Assembly: GCA_035578155.1 (NCBI GenBank)
Contig: JAPWDM010000078.1
Span: 186,001-250,000 of the forward strand
Source: Brachynemurus nebulosus
Taxonomy: Eukaryota > Arthropoda > Insecta > Neuroptera > Myrmeleontidae
Direction: 5' to 3'
Length of the DNA stretch: 64,000 bases
The notes under the pieces: generated by a model
What the model was told of the DNA's origin: nothing
Databases searched by the model: none
The model's input: the letters and a program-made list of their open reading frames with translations, nothing else
Made by a program: the position numbers and the translations under genes
Shown: positions 22,254 through 33,165 of the stretch, in pieces
Layout of the letters: each line of letters begins with the position of its first letter
How positions within the stretch are numbered: position 1 is the first letter of the stretch

Positions 22254-22798
22254 ATGAAATACCAAGCGATAATTCTTATTGGTAAGCAAACTAAAATCAC
22301 TTTTTCTTTCCTTCTCTTAATTTTCAATCTTTACGTCTTTCAGCGCTCTGCTTTGCACATACCAGTCTGCAAAGATCAATCACGTCAAAAGACTGTCCAG
22401 AAGTTTGTACATTTGAATATGAACCCGTTTGTGCTGTTGACAACACTGGCAAGCAACAAATCTTTGGAAATTTGTGCGTCTTTAAGAGTTTCCAATGTGA
22501 AAATCGAGATGCTGGCTGGAAAATTTTGGGTAATGGTCAGTGCCAATTGAAAAACATTTTGGTAAATGACAACAATTGCCCACAAGCTTGTACGATGGAA
22601 TTCACGCCAGTGTGTGCTATTGATAATACCGGAAATCAACAGACGTTTGGAAATCAATGTTTATTCAAAAGTTTCCAATGTGAAAAGCGGGATGCCGGAT
22701 GGAAAATCTTAAACAAGGGAGAATGTCAGTGGAAATCTGGCTTAGACTGTGAAGATGTGGAAATAAAGAGATATATTAATAAAGTGATTAATTGTTAG
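22254..22798 (+). CDS. Secreted two-domain vasotab-like Kazal protein
   Basis: The exons are 22254-22281 (MKYQAIILI) and 22344-22798, with a 62-nt intron, giving 160 aa. Two six-Cys domains start at Cys27 (CTFEYEPVC, then CTMEFTPVC). Domain 1 has DNTGKQQIFGN in place of DNTGNM-TFGN, nearer to the repeats of the 15-domain gene, and the far-upstream flank is also shared with that gene. The two-Cys tail is the most diverged (CEDVEIK...VINC). Candidate P1 residues are Phe and Met. This copy may be closest to the progenitor of the 15-domain gene (inference). Confidence 0.9.
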
Positions 22799-23129
22799 AT
22801 AATTCGACTTTGTGAAAATCCATAATAAATTATTATGGCGAAATATCTAATTTTTCCAATTTTTACGAGATAAAAAGTGTATTTGTTGTAAAAGTATACT
22901 ATAATAATTTTGAGTGAAATTTGGAAAAATTAAATATTTCACCATAACTTGTTATTATTAAATGTTTAATAATATTTATTTGTTTAAAATAATGCAGTTT
23001 ATAACAAAAAATTCGTTTATTATAATTAAATTAATAAAAATATTAATAATTGGATTAAACGTCCGTTTGTCAGACAATTGTCTATGACAGACGCCACGCA
23101 CATCATTTTCTTCCTAGCACTATTTATTC
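22799..23129. other. 3' flank of the Kazal gene at 22254
   Basis: AT-rich, with the conserved 3' block at about 22972-23024 (ATATTTATTTGTTTAAAATA and ACAGTTTATAACAAAA-like sequence). No gene. Confidence 0.5.
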
Positions 23130-23367
23130 ACGACATATTACAATTTATTATGATGTGAGTGGAGGACAAGGAAAGTGGCGTAAAGGCTAGAATTTGGTAG
23201 ATATTCATTTGCAACCGTCTTTTTAAAAAACTATGCCGACATATTCATCTACATTTGTGAAGGGAAACTGCAGAAAACCTTCACGAGTATAGTCGGCGGT
23301 AAGATTCGAACCTTCGACCTACCCCTGTCAACGTACCAGGCCTAAGCACGCTCGGCCATTCCGCTGG
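23130..23367 (-). mobile_element. tRNA-derived SINE-like element
   Basis: On the minus strand a tRNA-like head has a good box A (TGGCCGAGCG, 23358-23349) and box B (GGTTCGAATC, 23312-23303). It resembles class II (Leu/Ser-type) tRNA, with a long variable region. An unrelated AT-rich body follows. The distal end is approximate. It is not a functional tRNA, because the anticodon arm does not pair cleanly. Confidence 0.5.
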
Positions 23368-23789
23368 TTAATAAATAAAATAAGCTATTATAGGTAATTT
23401 GGATTATTATTGGAGACTTGTTATATAATATATTACAAGCTAATAAACAATACTAAATGAAATATAATTTACTGGTGATTAAATTAGGGAGGGGCGTTGG
23501 TTATTTGCGCGCCACGGTCAACCGATCCTGTAACGGTGTCTAGAAGGATCATTTGGGTCACTGGGCAATCGGGCGAAAGGAGTTAATTTCTAAATCAACT
23601 TACCTCTGTTACTATTTCCAATAACTGACTAACAATATGCAAAGTTTTAAGTATCCGTATTTTTAAAAATCAGATATCTGTATTTGACATTAAGAATGAG
23701 ATGCCTCCCTGAGGTAAAACATAGCTTGTATACCCTTCTACATCTTTTCAACTATCAATATGTAAAATTACAAAGTCCACTGGTTAAGT

Positions 23790-24042
23790 CAGTGGTGACC
23801 AAACTGTGCATCATGAAGCGAACGACACGGTTGTCTCGCTAAAAAAGGCAAAACAAGATTAATGGTTTCAGGCCGGATGAGATTTTTGTTCGTCAGTTAA
23901 GTTTTTTGGAAAAATTATGAAATATGAAAAAATGAGTCGTATCGTTTTCTCTTTACTCGTCACATATTTTTGGGACAAAATTTTTGAAAAAATGTGGTTT
24001 TCAATAAGAGAGCCTTGGGTCTAGAAAGCTTGAGAACCCCTG
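23790..24042. mobile_element. hAT-like MITE
   Basis: Ends CAGTGGTGACCAAACT and (inverted) CAGGGGTTCTCAAGCT. The flanking 8-mers GGTTAAGT and GGTTCAGC match at 6 of 8 positions. 253 bp, no coding capacity. Confidence 0.6.
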
Positions 24043-24177
24043 GGTTCAGCGGTCAAGGCCTGAAGGCATCATAAACAACATTTTAAATAAATTTTATTTT
24101 TTAATTTTATTTAACACAGTACAAAATTACAAACAAAAACTAATGTCTTTACCAAAAAAAAAAAACTATCACATTTT

Positions 24178-25092
24178 TCAACATTTTAGACTTTTCTTGA
24201 TAATTTTCAATATTTGAATCAAAAGTGATTTGCTAACACATTCTCCATAATCAAGTTTCCTCCACTGCCGCGGCGAATTTCGACAATATTCCTTCGCTAG
24301 CCAACATTCATTAGCGAAAGTGTGAAAATTACCAAAAGCGTCTTGTGCGCACACCGGATTATATACATTTGGACATGTTTGTAAACACATGTTTACAAAT
24401 CTCGATTGTTCACAGGTTCCATCGCGCAAAATTCTCCATTGCGTTTCGGGACGTTGACAAATTTCTTGCTCCAATAAACACTTATTTGGATATGTGCGCA
24501 TTACGCCTGTCCGTTCTTCTCGTGCGCATACAGGCGTGTAAACAAGCGAACAATTCCCCTCCGAACATGTAAAATTTTTTTCGTCAAAATGCTTCCTTGG
24601 TTCCGTGTCGTCGCACACCCCCTCCCGAATCATTTGCCAATTTTCCGCCGGATATTCGCATTGGATCACATCCAAATAACATTGATTTTGGAATGTCACT
24701 CGCATGCCCGATTTACTCGCGGCACATACGGGCACTTCCGTGTTTTGGCAGAATTTATGGCATTGGCGAAAGTGTTGTTTTTTTGTGCCCAATTCGCACG
24801 AGTACTTGTGCACTAATTTATATTTATTGTTTTGGCTACACTGCAGATAGTTGAGTATGCATTCGTTGGCAATCGTGTACATGTCACCGGTCGAAAGTTC
24901 CATTACGCAAATGGGTTTGTAAACTTTATCGCACTCGTTTTTGCATTGGTTGGCTTGCCCGAGGGTGTTGTGACACCAACAGCATAAAATAACTGCAACA
25001 ATTTTCGAAAATTAACAATTTTTTTTTTTTTGTATTTATTCTTTTTTCGAAGAATATATATACTTACTAAATACTGAAATTTTCTGGAGCAT
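24178..25092 (-). CDS. Divergent secreted four-domain Kazal-like protein
   Basis: The exons are 25068-25092 and 24178-24992, with a 75-nt intron (GTAAGT...TTGCAG), giving 279 aa. The signal peptide is MLQKISVFIILCCWCHNTLG. Four six-Cys domains follow at about residues 25-74, 86-135, 151-202 and 211-260, with the same vasotab-like spacing (x3 or x4, x7, x14-15, x6, x13-14). The DNTGN and CENR-AGW hallmarks are absent. The spliced start is fixed by the good donor and acceptor and an in-frame hydrophobic leader. The C-terminus is basic and ends in an unpaired Cys. The exon layout matches the rest of the cluster (tiny exon 1, phase-1 intron), but the promoter is not shared. Probably an older paralogue. 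Candidate P1 residues include Lys, Asn and Leu, so a different target is likely (inference). Confidence 0.85.
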
Positions 25093-25496
25093 TTTGATAT
25101 TTGAGACTTTAGAAGAGGTATACGTTTAAATTTCTTTGTAATTTGGTGCCTTTTGTAATATTCTAAAATTGTAAAAAAGGTATCTATTACTGTTTTGTAT
25201 TTCGCAATGAGCAAATGACTAAATCCTTTACAAAAAGGATTATTTTCTTTTATGATTTGTTGCAAAGTTTGTTGACATTTTACATATCATATACATAGAA
25301 CTTGACTTTTTATTATATTTTTTTTCTATAACATTATAATTTACATGTGAAAAACCTGTAGAATTCGAAAAATATGAACTTAAGCGTACAATATTCGTGA
25401 AAGGATAACGTAGTGAAGTGATATTGTGTTATTTATGGCTAAACTGTAATACAGTAGTGGCCAAATTTTGAATGAACATCTGATAAATTATTGTAT
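25093..25496. other. Upstream flank of the divergent Kazal gene
   Basis: No TATA box or initiator like those of the other cluster genes was found, and no other gene. Confidence 0.4.
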
Positions 25497-25681
25497 TATG
25501 ATCGCAACTAAAAAGACCATTTTTATCTACATCTGCATTTATTTTTGTCTAAATTAATAGAAGTTTACTCACTCACTCTTATAAAGACATAATTACTTGG
25601 TTTGATTGGTAACTATGGAAATAATACAATTTGTGTTCCCCTCACCTCAGTTTCTGGAGGTCTTTTGAGATTGCGACCATA
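25497..25681. mobile_element. TA-flanked MITE, copy 2
   Basis: Second copy of the element at 20149-20341, same orientation. Ends TGATCGCAACTAAAAAG and (inverted) TGGTCGCAATCTCAAAAG, flanked by TA. Confidence 0.75.
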
Positions 25682-26169
25682 ATATTAAATTATTTTATAT
25701 GGACTCAGGGGATAATTTCAGGAAAATATAAATTTGTTTAAAAAAAAGTGCTTCGTGCATGTTTTGCCCATTTAATTCCCAATATTTCAGTCCTAATTCC
25801 GTTCCTGGCAAGATCCAATTTTTGATCCGAGTCCCGAAATGGGGGTAAGTTTTCGTATAAAAATTCTTTGTTCACGCCCGTACTCATTTTCGTCCGTTTT
25901 TAAAACATTAACTCCATCAATTTTCGTTCCCACCCAAACGACGTTCCCTTAGTGTGAAGGTCCACACGACCAACTTCCCAGTACCTGTCGACCATACAAA
26001 ATCAGTTACTAGAATCTACTTTTTTTGTAGACGGTTAGACCGAATTTGATGAAATTTTTATCAGATATGGACGATAGTATGCTTCGATTAGTACCCCAAC
26101 AAAATCTACATTATTTTTTATTTGTGAGATATCGTGCAGCAAAAATGTTTATATACATACGAACACATA
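25682..26169. other. Intergenic, nothing recognised
   Basis: AT-rich, no plausible coding sequence or clear repeat boundary. Confidence 0.4.
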
Positions 26170-26515
26170 TGAAGGGCCAGGTGGAAAAAGGGGTTAAGTC
26201 ACTTTAACCAATTTTTTCAAGAGATCAATAAAACTTAAAGAGACGTTATAAACATTGTGTTGTTTATTTGAGAAACAGCTGTTAGCCAAGTCAGCAACAG
26301 TATACAAAAGTTGTGGACTTGACTCCTTATTCCCTCTACGCGTTCGCCTTGACCCCTTGTTCCCTTTTTGTCACTAGTTTCGAACCGGTTTTTTTAGGTG
26401 ACTTGACCCGTTTTTTCCATAAATTGTTATAACACGTGATAGTACTACAACAATCAATCAATAACTCATTTTTCAAGGAAATGTAACTTAGCCCATTTTT
26501 CCCCCTGGGCCTTCA
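26170..26515. mobile_element. TIR element T3 with internal repeats of its terminal motif
   Basis: 346 bp, flanked by TA. Ends TGAAGGGCCAGGTGGAAAAA and (inverted) TGAAGGCCCAGGGGGAAAAA. Inside, motifs such as TTGACTCCTTATTCCC and TTGACCCCTTGTTCCC repeat the terminal GGGGTTAAGTCAC block in inverted orientation. Same architecture as T1 and T2. Confidence 0.7.
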
Positions 26516-27696
26516 TATGCACTTGTACACTTTTTAAAAAACAGTGTAGAAACACTGTGGTGCGATCACAAAACGTTAAATAAACATGCTAAAAATTTTG
26601 ATTTTAATATTAGGGGCCGGAAATTTTACCTAACACAGTACACACACACACATCACATTAAAACTTCTGTATAGAAAAGTGTGTTGATAAAGTTGATACC
26701 TTTACAGTGGATCAACTACGAGGCAACACTGCTCGCACAGTGGCTGATTAAGACAAATAGCTTGTCTATGTTCTGTATTCAAAATATATATTTTAAAAAA
26801 TATGATGTTTCTATACGCTATATTATGTATAACACTGGTAAAAAGAATATTCCAGTCCCCTAAGAAAGTATATCTATGTATCAGTCTAGTCATCTAGTTC
26901 GTTATATATGCAAAATGTGTTACAAAGCATATTTTTTTATTTAGACTTTTCGTTCGGTTTCTATTTTGTCACATAAATTTGTTAAAATTTTTATTTATTG
27001 TTTATTTCAGTCAAAATATGTTCTTTTCGTAAAATGGTAAAATTAAAAAATTAGTTTAACCCTAGAATCATACGTGTACGTCAAAACGACTTCTCTACTT
27101 GCTCCAATACTACAACTTGTCAGTACCTGCTTACTGTGAGATTTCTGTTATCTAATTTATTTGTTGTTATAACACATAAGACATAAGTTTTTTTTTAAAG
27201 ATTTTGTACTCCACATATAAAAGTTTTCCTAATTTTTCTAAAATCTATTAAAGATATGGATGTTATAATTAATTTATTCAATGATTATGATAATGTGAAA
27301 GATGATTACAGCTGTTTGACTTATAGAGACGACATAATACTGAAATTTTAATCTATTGAATCGAAAAATAAAGAATGCATTTCGAATGACTTAATAAAAG
27401 ATTAACAATTTATTTTGTGGAAAATATTTTAATTTTTATTATTTTTTGAGATCTTATTCGAAAAATTACTAACAAATTTTAGAAAATTTACAAATATGCC
27501 TAATGGGGAAATAACTAGGTACATATCTATAGGAATATTTATGACTGAGAAATTTCACATTCTGTAAAGTCACACATGTCCACTGACTCATAATAGTTCA
27601 TAAATTAATTATTACAATTGATGTATTTATCTATTTTTTAGTTTTTATAATGAACGTATCCTTTGATAAAAAGGTTAAAAAAATTAATAAATATTC
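26516..27696. other. AT-rich intergenic; possible piggyBac-type end at 27057
   Basis: No gene. At about 27057 TTAACCCTAGAATCATACG looks like a piggyBac-type terminus in TTAA, but no matching second end was found. Confidence 0.3.
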
Positions 27697-27895
27697 AATT
27701 AAAATTGACATAGTGTTTGAAAAATTACCAAACTGGATCGGCTGGGACTCGAACCCGGATCTCTTGGTTACCAGCCAAGCGCCTTACCAACTAGGCCACC
27801 GATCACTTGTTCGAGTGCCACTCCAATTCAGTAATCAATCAAACACAACCTCTCTCTAATGCGAGACGCAGTTTTATACTTTTAATTTCAAATGT
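27697..27895 (-). repeat. tRNA-Thr-like repeat, copy 1
   Basis: The tRNA core is 27805-27735. It has a perfect 5-bp anticodon stem (CTTGG/CCAAG) with loop CTGGTAA, anticodon GGT (Thr), and D-stem GCCT/AGGC. There is one mismatch in the T stem and one at the acceptor end. About 90 bp of 5' flank and 37 bp of 3' flank are shared with copies at 36308-36510 and, more diverged, 28412-28615. It could be a functional tRNA-Thr, but the shared flanks suggest a repeat. Confidence 0.65.
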
Positions 27896-28043
27896 TATCG
27901 AGTGCCTGTGAAACATTATTAGTGTGTGGCGAATTTTTTATGCGTATTTAAACATACACCAATATTCATATGTTCACTAAATGTCCAGCTTTGGCTGATA
28001 CTTGAACACTCGATGTACTTTGGCAAATGGCCAATTCATTATG

Positions 28044-28134
28044 TTAATTAAAATTGACATAGTGTTTGAAAAATTACCAAACTGGATCGGCTGGGACTCG
28101 AACCCGGATCTCTTGGTTACCAGCCAAGCGCCTG
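28044..28134 (-). repeat. tRNA-Thr-like repeat, copy 2 (truncated)
   Basis: Near-identical to 27690-27782 but breaks off within the D arm at about 28132. It lies 350 bp from copy 1 in the same orientation, as after a local partial duplication. Confidence 0.75.
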
Positions 28135-28411
28135 GTAGGTGCTATATTCTTTTCCCTAAATATTTAAACTAATTTTTTTATGGATTTGTACCGTCCTTAT
28201 TTTACTTCTTTATGGTTTTGTACGAAAAAATGAAATGTTGCCATAATTTTGAAAAAAGGAAGTTTCATATCTTGTGTGGGGTGTCATTTGAAAAGCCTTG
28301 TTATAGGGAACATGCACAAAAAATTCCAAAATTTCGAATAGTATTTGCAGAGTATTCGCTAGTCGGCCAATGACCGAATAAGGTATTCGTTATAATTTTT
28401 CAATTTAATTT

Positions 28412-28615
28412 TTGAAATTGAAAAATTGTAACTGCTTCTAGCATTACAGAGAATACATACTCATAAGTGATTGAATGTTGTCTGTGTCGGGCGCCTGTCG
28501 AGCAAAGGATCGATGGTGTAATGGATAGCACACCTGGCTAGTTACCTGGAGATCCTGGGTTCGATTCCCGGCCGATCCGGATAATTTTTTCAATCACTTT
28601 GTAATTTTTAATTTA
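28412..28615 (+). repeat. tRNA-like repeat, copy 4 (diverged, plus strand)
   Basis: The tRNA core is 28507-28579. D-stem GTGT/GCAC, anticodon stem CCTGG/CCTGG with a T-T mismatch, loop CTAGTTA (anticodon AGT, Thr), T arm CTGGG-TTCGATT-CCCGG, and an acceptor with 6 of 7 pairs. Both flanks align with the minus-strand copies (for example AACTGCTTCTAGCATTA against AACTGCGTCTCGCATTA). Confidence 0.6.
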
Positions 28616-29433
28616 CATATTCGTTATAAGTTTAATAAAAATCCAACAATATTATTAAATTAAAATCTTACCTTAGTATTTGAACGCAACTTTTTAACGA
28701 AAACTAAGCACGCACGAACATTGAGAATAGTGTTAATATTGATCTAGTTCCAGTATCGAAATAAAATTGCAGTTGCGGATACGCTCAATAAATAAGATTA
28801 TAGTTACCTAAATATAACACAAAAAAAAAATTATATGAATAGGGAAAAGTTTCCAAATTTTTAACACGTAAAATTGATTATAACAAATTATTTTCTCATT
28901 ACCTACTACGTATACATGGAATGTAGAAACTTGGGAACTTTACCTTATAATGTCATAAAAATATTTGTTTTCATTTTCTTTTTAAATATGCAAATAAACG
29001 TTACATTTTTAATTACAAATTGTAATTGGAAATTGATTGCAAGTTTTAAATGTAAATAAAGTTTCTTATCATGTTATAGTTAACTACTAACTAGAGCTAT
29101 ACAAGAAGTAAAATCATTAAAAATTTTGTTACGTCACTTTTATAGTTAGAAATTTAAAAATGATTTCATAAACATTGCCCACACCGGGCAATTAACAATA
29201 CAACTACGTTAATCTTATAAGTTTGCTTTTTAATAGCCCTATTTTATATTAGGTCATTAGGTAATTATGTAATTGGTACTTTGTGATGTAATTTCGGTGA
29301 TTTCGTATACGTACTTTCACCAGAAAAATTCATAAAAATTTAGACATAATTTTATTGAATATTTTTAGTATGTTTCTTAAAATAACCCAATTCCTAAATA
29401 TATTGCTTAGAGAAAACATGGTATGCTTTAAAG
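28616..29433. other. AT-rich intergenic, nothing recognised
   Basis: Only short frames of low complexity. Confidence 0.4.
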
Positions 29434-30123
29434 CAGAGATCGGCAACCTTATTTTGATGGCGGGCCATTGTAGCATGTGGCTTAAGTAGTTTTTTAACGA
29501 ATTGGAATCGAAAATTCAGCTAATAGAGTCACTGTTTTGATGCTACTTGAGCGCGGAACTATTATATAGAAATAATTTATTTTGAAGTCTCTAGAAGCCA
29601 AAAATGACATTCATTAAAATTTATATTACTCTCGAACAAAATATCTTGGTTTTACAAAATTTGATAAAGTTATTGGAACTTCAAAAAGTCAGACACATCC
29701 GATGCCCGGAATGGATTTTTAGGCATTTTTGTCTAAAAAATGTTTGTGGAAAAAGTAAATTTTTTGCCCAAATTTCCTCAAGTTTTTGCCATATTTTCTT
29801 ATACCGTTGGAAAGAGGAGAAAATAATCACATAAAAAGGATTTTTGAACAATAATTCTATGTTAAATAGTTACCGAGAAAAACTAATTTTTGTAAACGAA
29901 AATTCGCTATATTATGCAGGATACTGCGACAGGAATATTTTTTTTTAACACAAATTAATATAAATATTATTAAAAATCAACATGAGGAAAAATTTTTAGT
30001 AACAGAACAAAAAAGGTATAAAGTATGCTCAACTCTGCATAGGCAGAGCAAATTTTTCGAAACGTTATATTGCTTGGCGGACCGCATGAAAGCTTGCAAC
30101 GGGCCGCAGGTTGCTGACCCCTG
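29434..30123. mobile_element. hAT element hosting a nested F1 repeat
   Basis: Ends CAGAGATCGGCAACCTT and (inverted) CAGGGGTCAGCAACCTG, a typical hAT terminus. The flanking 8-mers CTTTAAAG and CTTTAGAG match at 7 of 8. About 29510-29945 inside is an F1 copy. No transposase. Confidence 0.8.
29510..29945 (+). repeat. Dispersed repeat F1 inside a hAT element
   Basis: Contains the F1 features in order: GAAGTCTCTAGAAGCC, TTACTCTCGAACAAAATAT, GACACATCCGATGCCC, and ATTATGCAGGATACTGCGAC at its end. It lacks the (TA)n tract. Confidence 0.6.
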
Positions 30124-30839
30124 CTTTAGAGTATGAAATTTTCAGTTTCCTGGTGTGCTTCTTCCTAAAGATGAAGGCTAAAAAAAGGCTAAAGGTATAT
30201 TTTAAATATAAAATTTATAAAGTATTTTTTGAAGAAAGGTTTACATTTTTTTATCGTATTACAGGGGAGGTTACGAATTTGTAAATTAACCTATATAAAG
30301 AATAAAATTTGGAATTTAAATGTAAGAGTTTCAAAATATTTTCAATGTTAACTATCGGATGCACGAAGCACCATTTTTTTTTAAATATTTAAACTTTAGT
30401 AATAATTTTGTGAATAATTTGAAAAGTTTTCTAGCTTCGGTATCTATATTTCCTGTTCATGACCTTAGTGTTCTGGGGAATTTTTTATATTGGTATAAAG
30501 TTAATGTTTTGAATTTTTTGACTGACTGGCATCCTCAGGTGGAACTTATGCTACCCTTCAGAACATATACGTGAAAAAATACCATACCGAAAATGGCCTG
30601 AACATTTTGTTTCTTTGTTTGTAGAATTACCCATATATACATGTAAAACAGAATATCAGATGTTTCAAATTTAATTAAAATATTTTTGAAAAATAATATT
30701 TAAACAATAAAAAATCATTTAATTACATATTGTTATTAAAATTAAACTGTTCAATAAAGTAAACTCTAAGAAAATAGTATAAACATTACAATCTAACTCT
30801 TGTGTATCAAGTCTTATAAGAATATTGTAGTTTTTTTCA
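30124..30839. other. AT-rich intergenic, nothing recognised
   Basis: No gene or clear element. Confidence 0.4.
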
Positions 30840-31660
30840 CTTTTACCATGGAAAAAAAGTTAGGATAGATTTTTACAGCGAAAGAAATGGTACAAAACAT
30901 TTCATTGGTCATTTCATTGTAGGTAAAACACGATAAAAACGAAACAAAAATTCGTATTGGTAAAATTAACTGTTTTCAAAACCATGATAACAAAGTATTA
31001 AATAATAATATGAATTATACTAATTTATTTTATTCGTTAAATCGTCTTACCGTATTACACGTGAGTTTTATATTTTTTATTACTCATGCGGGAGAAGTAC
31101 TAACTTGGCGCACACATTTCTGTACGCAAAATAGCCGTTTGCCCACTGTACTCTTCCCGCATGCTTTTTTGCGTATTGACAATAAAACACGCAAAATTTA
31201 ATCGAAACATGCAAAGCCGCCTCTTAATTTTTCATTTAATAAATATTTCATAATTATTTCTGTAGAAACCATCAACAAAGTAATTTAAACGATAATTAAT
31301 TCAGAAAAAAAGACGAACACTTAAAAAAATATTATTTTAAAAAGTAATGAAAATGTCAAAAATAGTGATAATAATAGAAAAAAGGATGTGAAATTCGTAA
31401 TAAAAAATAGTATGTGCAACTCGTGCGGGATTGTCGATTGCCCCACTCAAGCGAATGAGCGCACTCACTACGTTCGTGCGCTCAACTTCGCTTTCGTGGG
31501 CAATCGACAATTTCCCGCACTTATTGCACAATAGACTATTTTCTGAATAAATTTCTGTTTTCTACAAATATCTTGCCTGTCGCGTTTTTGTTAGTTGACA
31601 ATTCTTCTTGTTAAATTGTTAGGCAACAAATTTTCGTTAGCAAACCAAAATTTATTCGCA
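30840..31660 (+). repeat. Segmental duplicate, copy 1 (interrupted)
   Basis: Sequence such as TTTCATTGGTCATTTCATT (about 30898) and TTGTTAAATTGTTAGGCAA-type text at 31610 recurs at 34690-35290. Copy 1 is interrupted at about 31070-31540 by the hairpin element; copy 2 is not. Confidence 0.6.
31070..31540. mobile_element. Hairpin-rich element, copy 1
   Basis: About 470 bp, repeated at 63137-63607. Ends resemble TATTACTCATGCGGGA and (inverted) TATTGTGCAATAAGTGCGGG. Near the right end nested inverted repeats form a large stem: ATTGTCGATTGCCC pairs with GGGCAATCGACAAT, and GAGCGCAC (31457-31464) with GTGCGCTC (31476-31483) around an 11-nt loop (31465-31475). The duplicate at 34690-35290 provides the empty site. 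Confidence 0.75.
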
Positions 31661-32049
31661 AAAATGCAAACCTCCCGTATAATAACAAGTGAAAAATTAT
31701 ATATTTTCTTCTCCCTCATAATCAACCAAAACTAAAATCGAAAAAGGTATACTTTTATTCCGGTAAGTAATATATAGAAAAGGTTGGCGAATATAATATG
31801 ATCCTTCTATACCGTTCCCATAATCTCGACTTATATCGTTCAAATCGTCCGCAACATACAGAGGTAAGTATTTTTGTGACAAAACATGCACACATATATC
31901 AGTGTATATAAATAGAAAGAGATAAAAAATGGATATTGTACACATAAGACGGAATCAGATAAAAAGAAATATAGAAAAATGGTGCAAATATAGTATGCGA
32001 TTGATAATCCCCAGACCAGTTTACTAATGCTATAGTAATTAGTTGATAA
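31661..32049. other. AT-rich intergenic, nothing recognised
   Basis: No gene seen. Confidence 0.4.
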
Positions 32050-33165
32050 TATAGGAACTGGAAACAAATTTCGAAGTCATTCTTCTGATTTCTATCAAAA
32101 CTGTGCTCGTAAGTCAACTAGAAAAAGAGTACGGTTGGAATTAGAGATGAGCTAAACGGTTATTTTCTAATAACTGTTATTGCAATAACAGTTACTGAAA
32201 AATAACTGTTATTTATAACAGTTATTATAATAACTGGTATGGTATTTGGATATTTTAACATATTGTAAGATATTCGATATGCGTATAAACGGTTCTGTTA
32301 GTGAAATATGCACAGATTTATAATACTGACGGATACTAAATAATCTGCAATATCTGTTCAAATACTTGTCTATACAAGGATTTAGGCTTTATATACACAA
32401 TTTTAACAATGTTATGGATACAAAATTACAAATACAAATAGATAACTGTACAACAGACAATAGTTCATTTTTAAGGGTTTTTTAAATGTGCTACAATAGA
32501 AAATGAGTAATTTGCCTGGGGTGTTATTATTTTGAAATTCTCCGTAGGCGGTTAAAATAAATTACTGTAATCCTTGCTTTCGAATATATTAATATTGACC
32601 TATGTTATCGATATTTCGAAAGGAGTTATTTAAGTAACCAGTTACTGGGTATTTCAGTTATTGACGATAACTGTTATTTTTCTATACTTGTTACAAAATA
32701 ACAGTTATCGACATATCGATCATCTCTAGTTGGAATAGTCACATTCATAAGAGGAATTGCACCATTTTGAAAGCAAAAATGAAGAGTTCACACTCAAATT
32801 ATTCTAATTCAACCAATCACCATAATTTAAATCACTCCAATATGGTTTACTTTAATAGTAACGGAATTTTTCAATTTAGTGACGTCATTAAGTTTACTAA
32901 AATTTTTCAGTCCATTAAAAAACCGTAAACACTCGAAGATTTTCGAAGTCGTTATTTTCATTTTTATCAAAATTAGACAAGTAGGACCACTAGAAAAAGG
33001 AGTCCTGTTGGATCAGTTACATTTATAAAAGGAATTGGGTTATTTTGATAGCAAAATCGAAAAGCGCACACTTAAATTACTCTCCCCTCTCCCCCATATA
33101 GCTTGATTTGAGAAAAATATTTTTTTAATCTGATGTCGTCATAAAGTTTACTAAAATTGAAAAAA
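32050..33165. repeat. Diverged tandem duplication split by a hAT element
   Basis: About 32060-32141 plus 32737-32920 aligns with about 32935-33160 (shared CTAGAAAAAG, GTTGGA, CATTTATAA-AGGAATTG and GTTTACTAAAATT). The first unit is interrupted exactly at GTTGGAAT by the element at 32142. Confidence 0.6.
32142..32728. mobile_element. hAT element with perfect 8-bp target duplication
   Basis: Ends TAGAGATGAGC and (inverted) TAGAGATGATC. GTTGGAAT is present on both sides (32134-32141 and 32729-32736). Subterminal AATAACTGTTATT repeats occur in both orientations near both ends. 587 bp, no transposase. Confidence 0.88.

Noticed and set aside
27735..27805. Functional tRNA-Thr(GGT) gene
   Set aside because: The fold is good, but stem mismatches and conserved flanks in other decayed copies make a repeat more likely; reported as a repeat instead.
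31337..31531. Frame starting MCNKCGKLSIAHESE, found again at 63410-63604
   Set aside because: It lies wholly in the two copies of the hairpin element and its C-terminal half is low-complexity, so the recurrence reflects the repeat and not a conserved gene.
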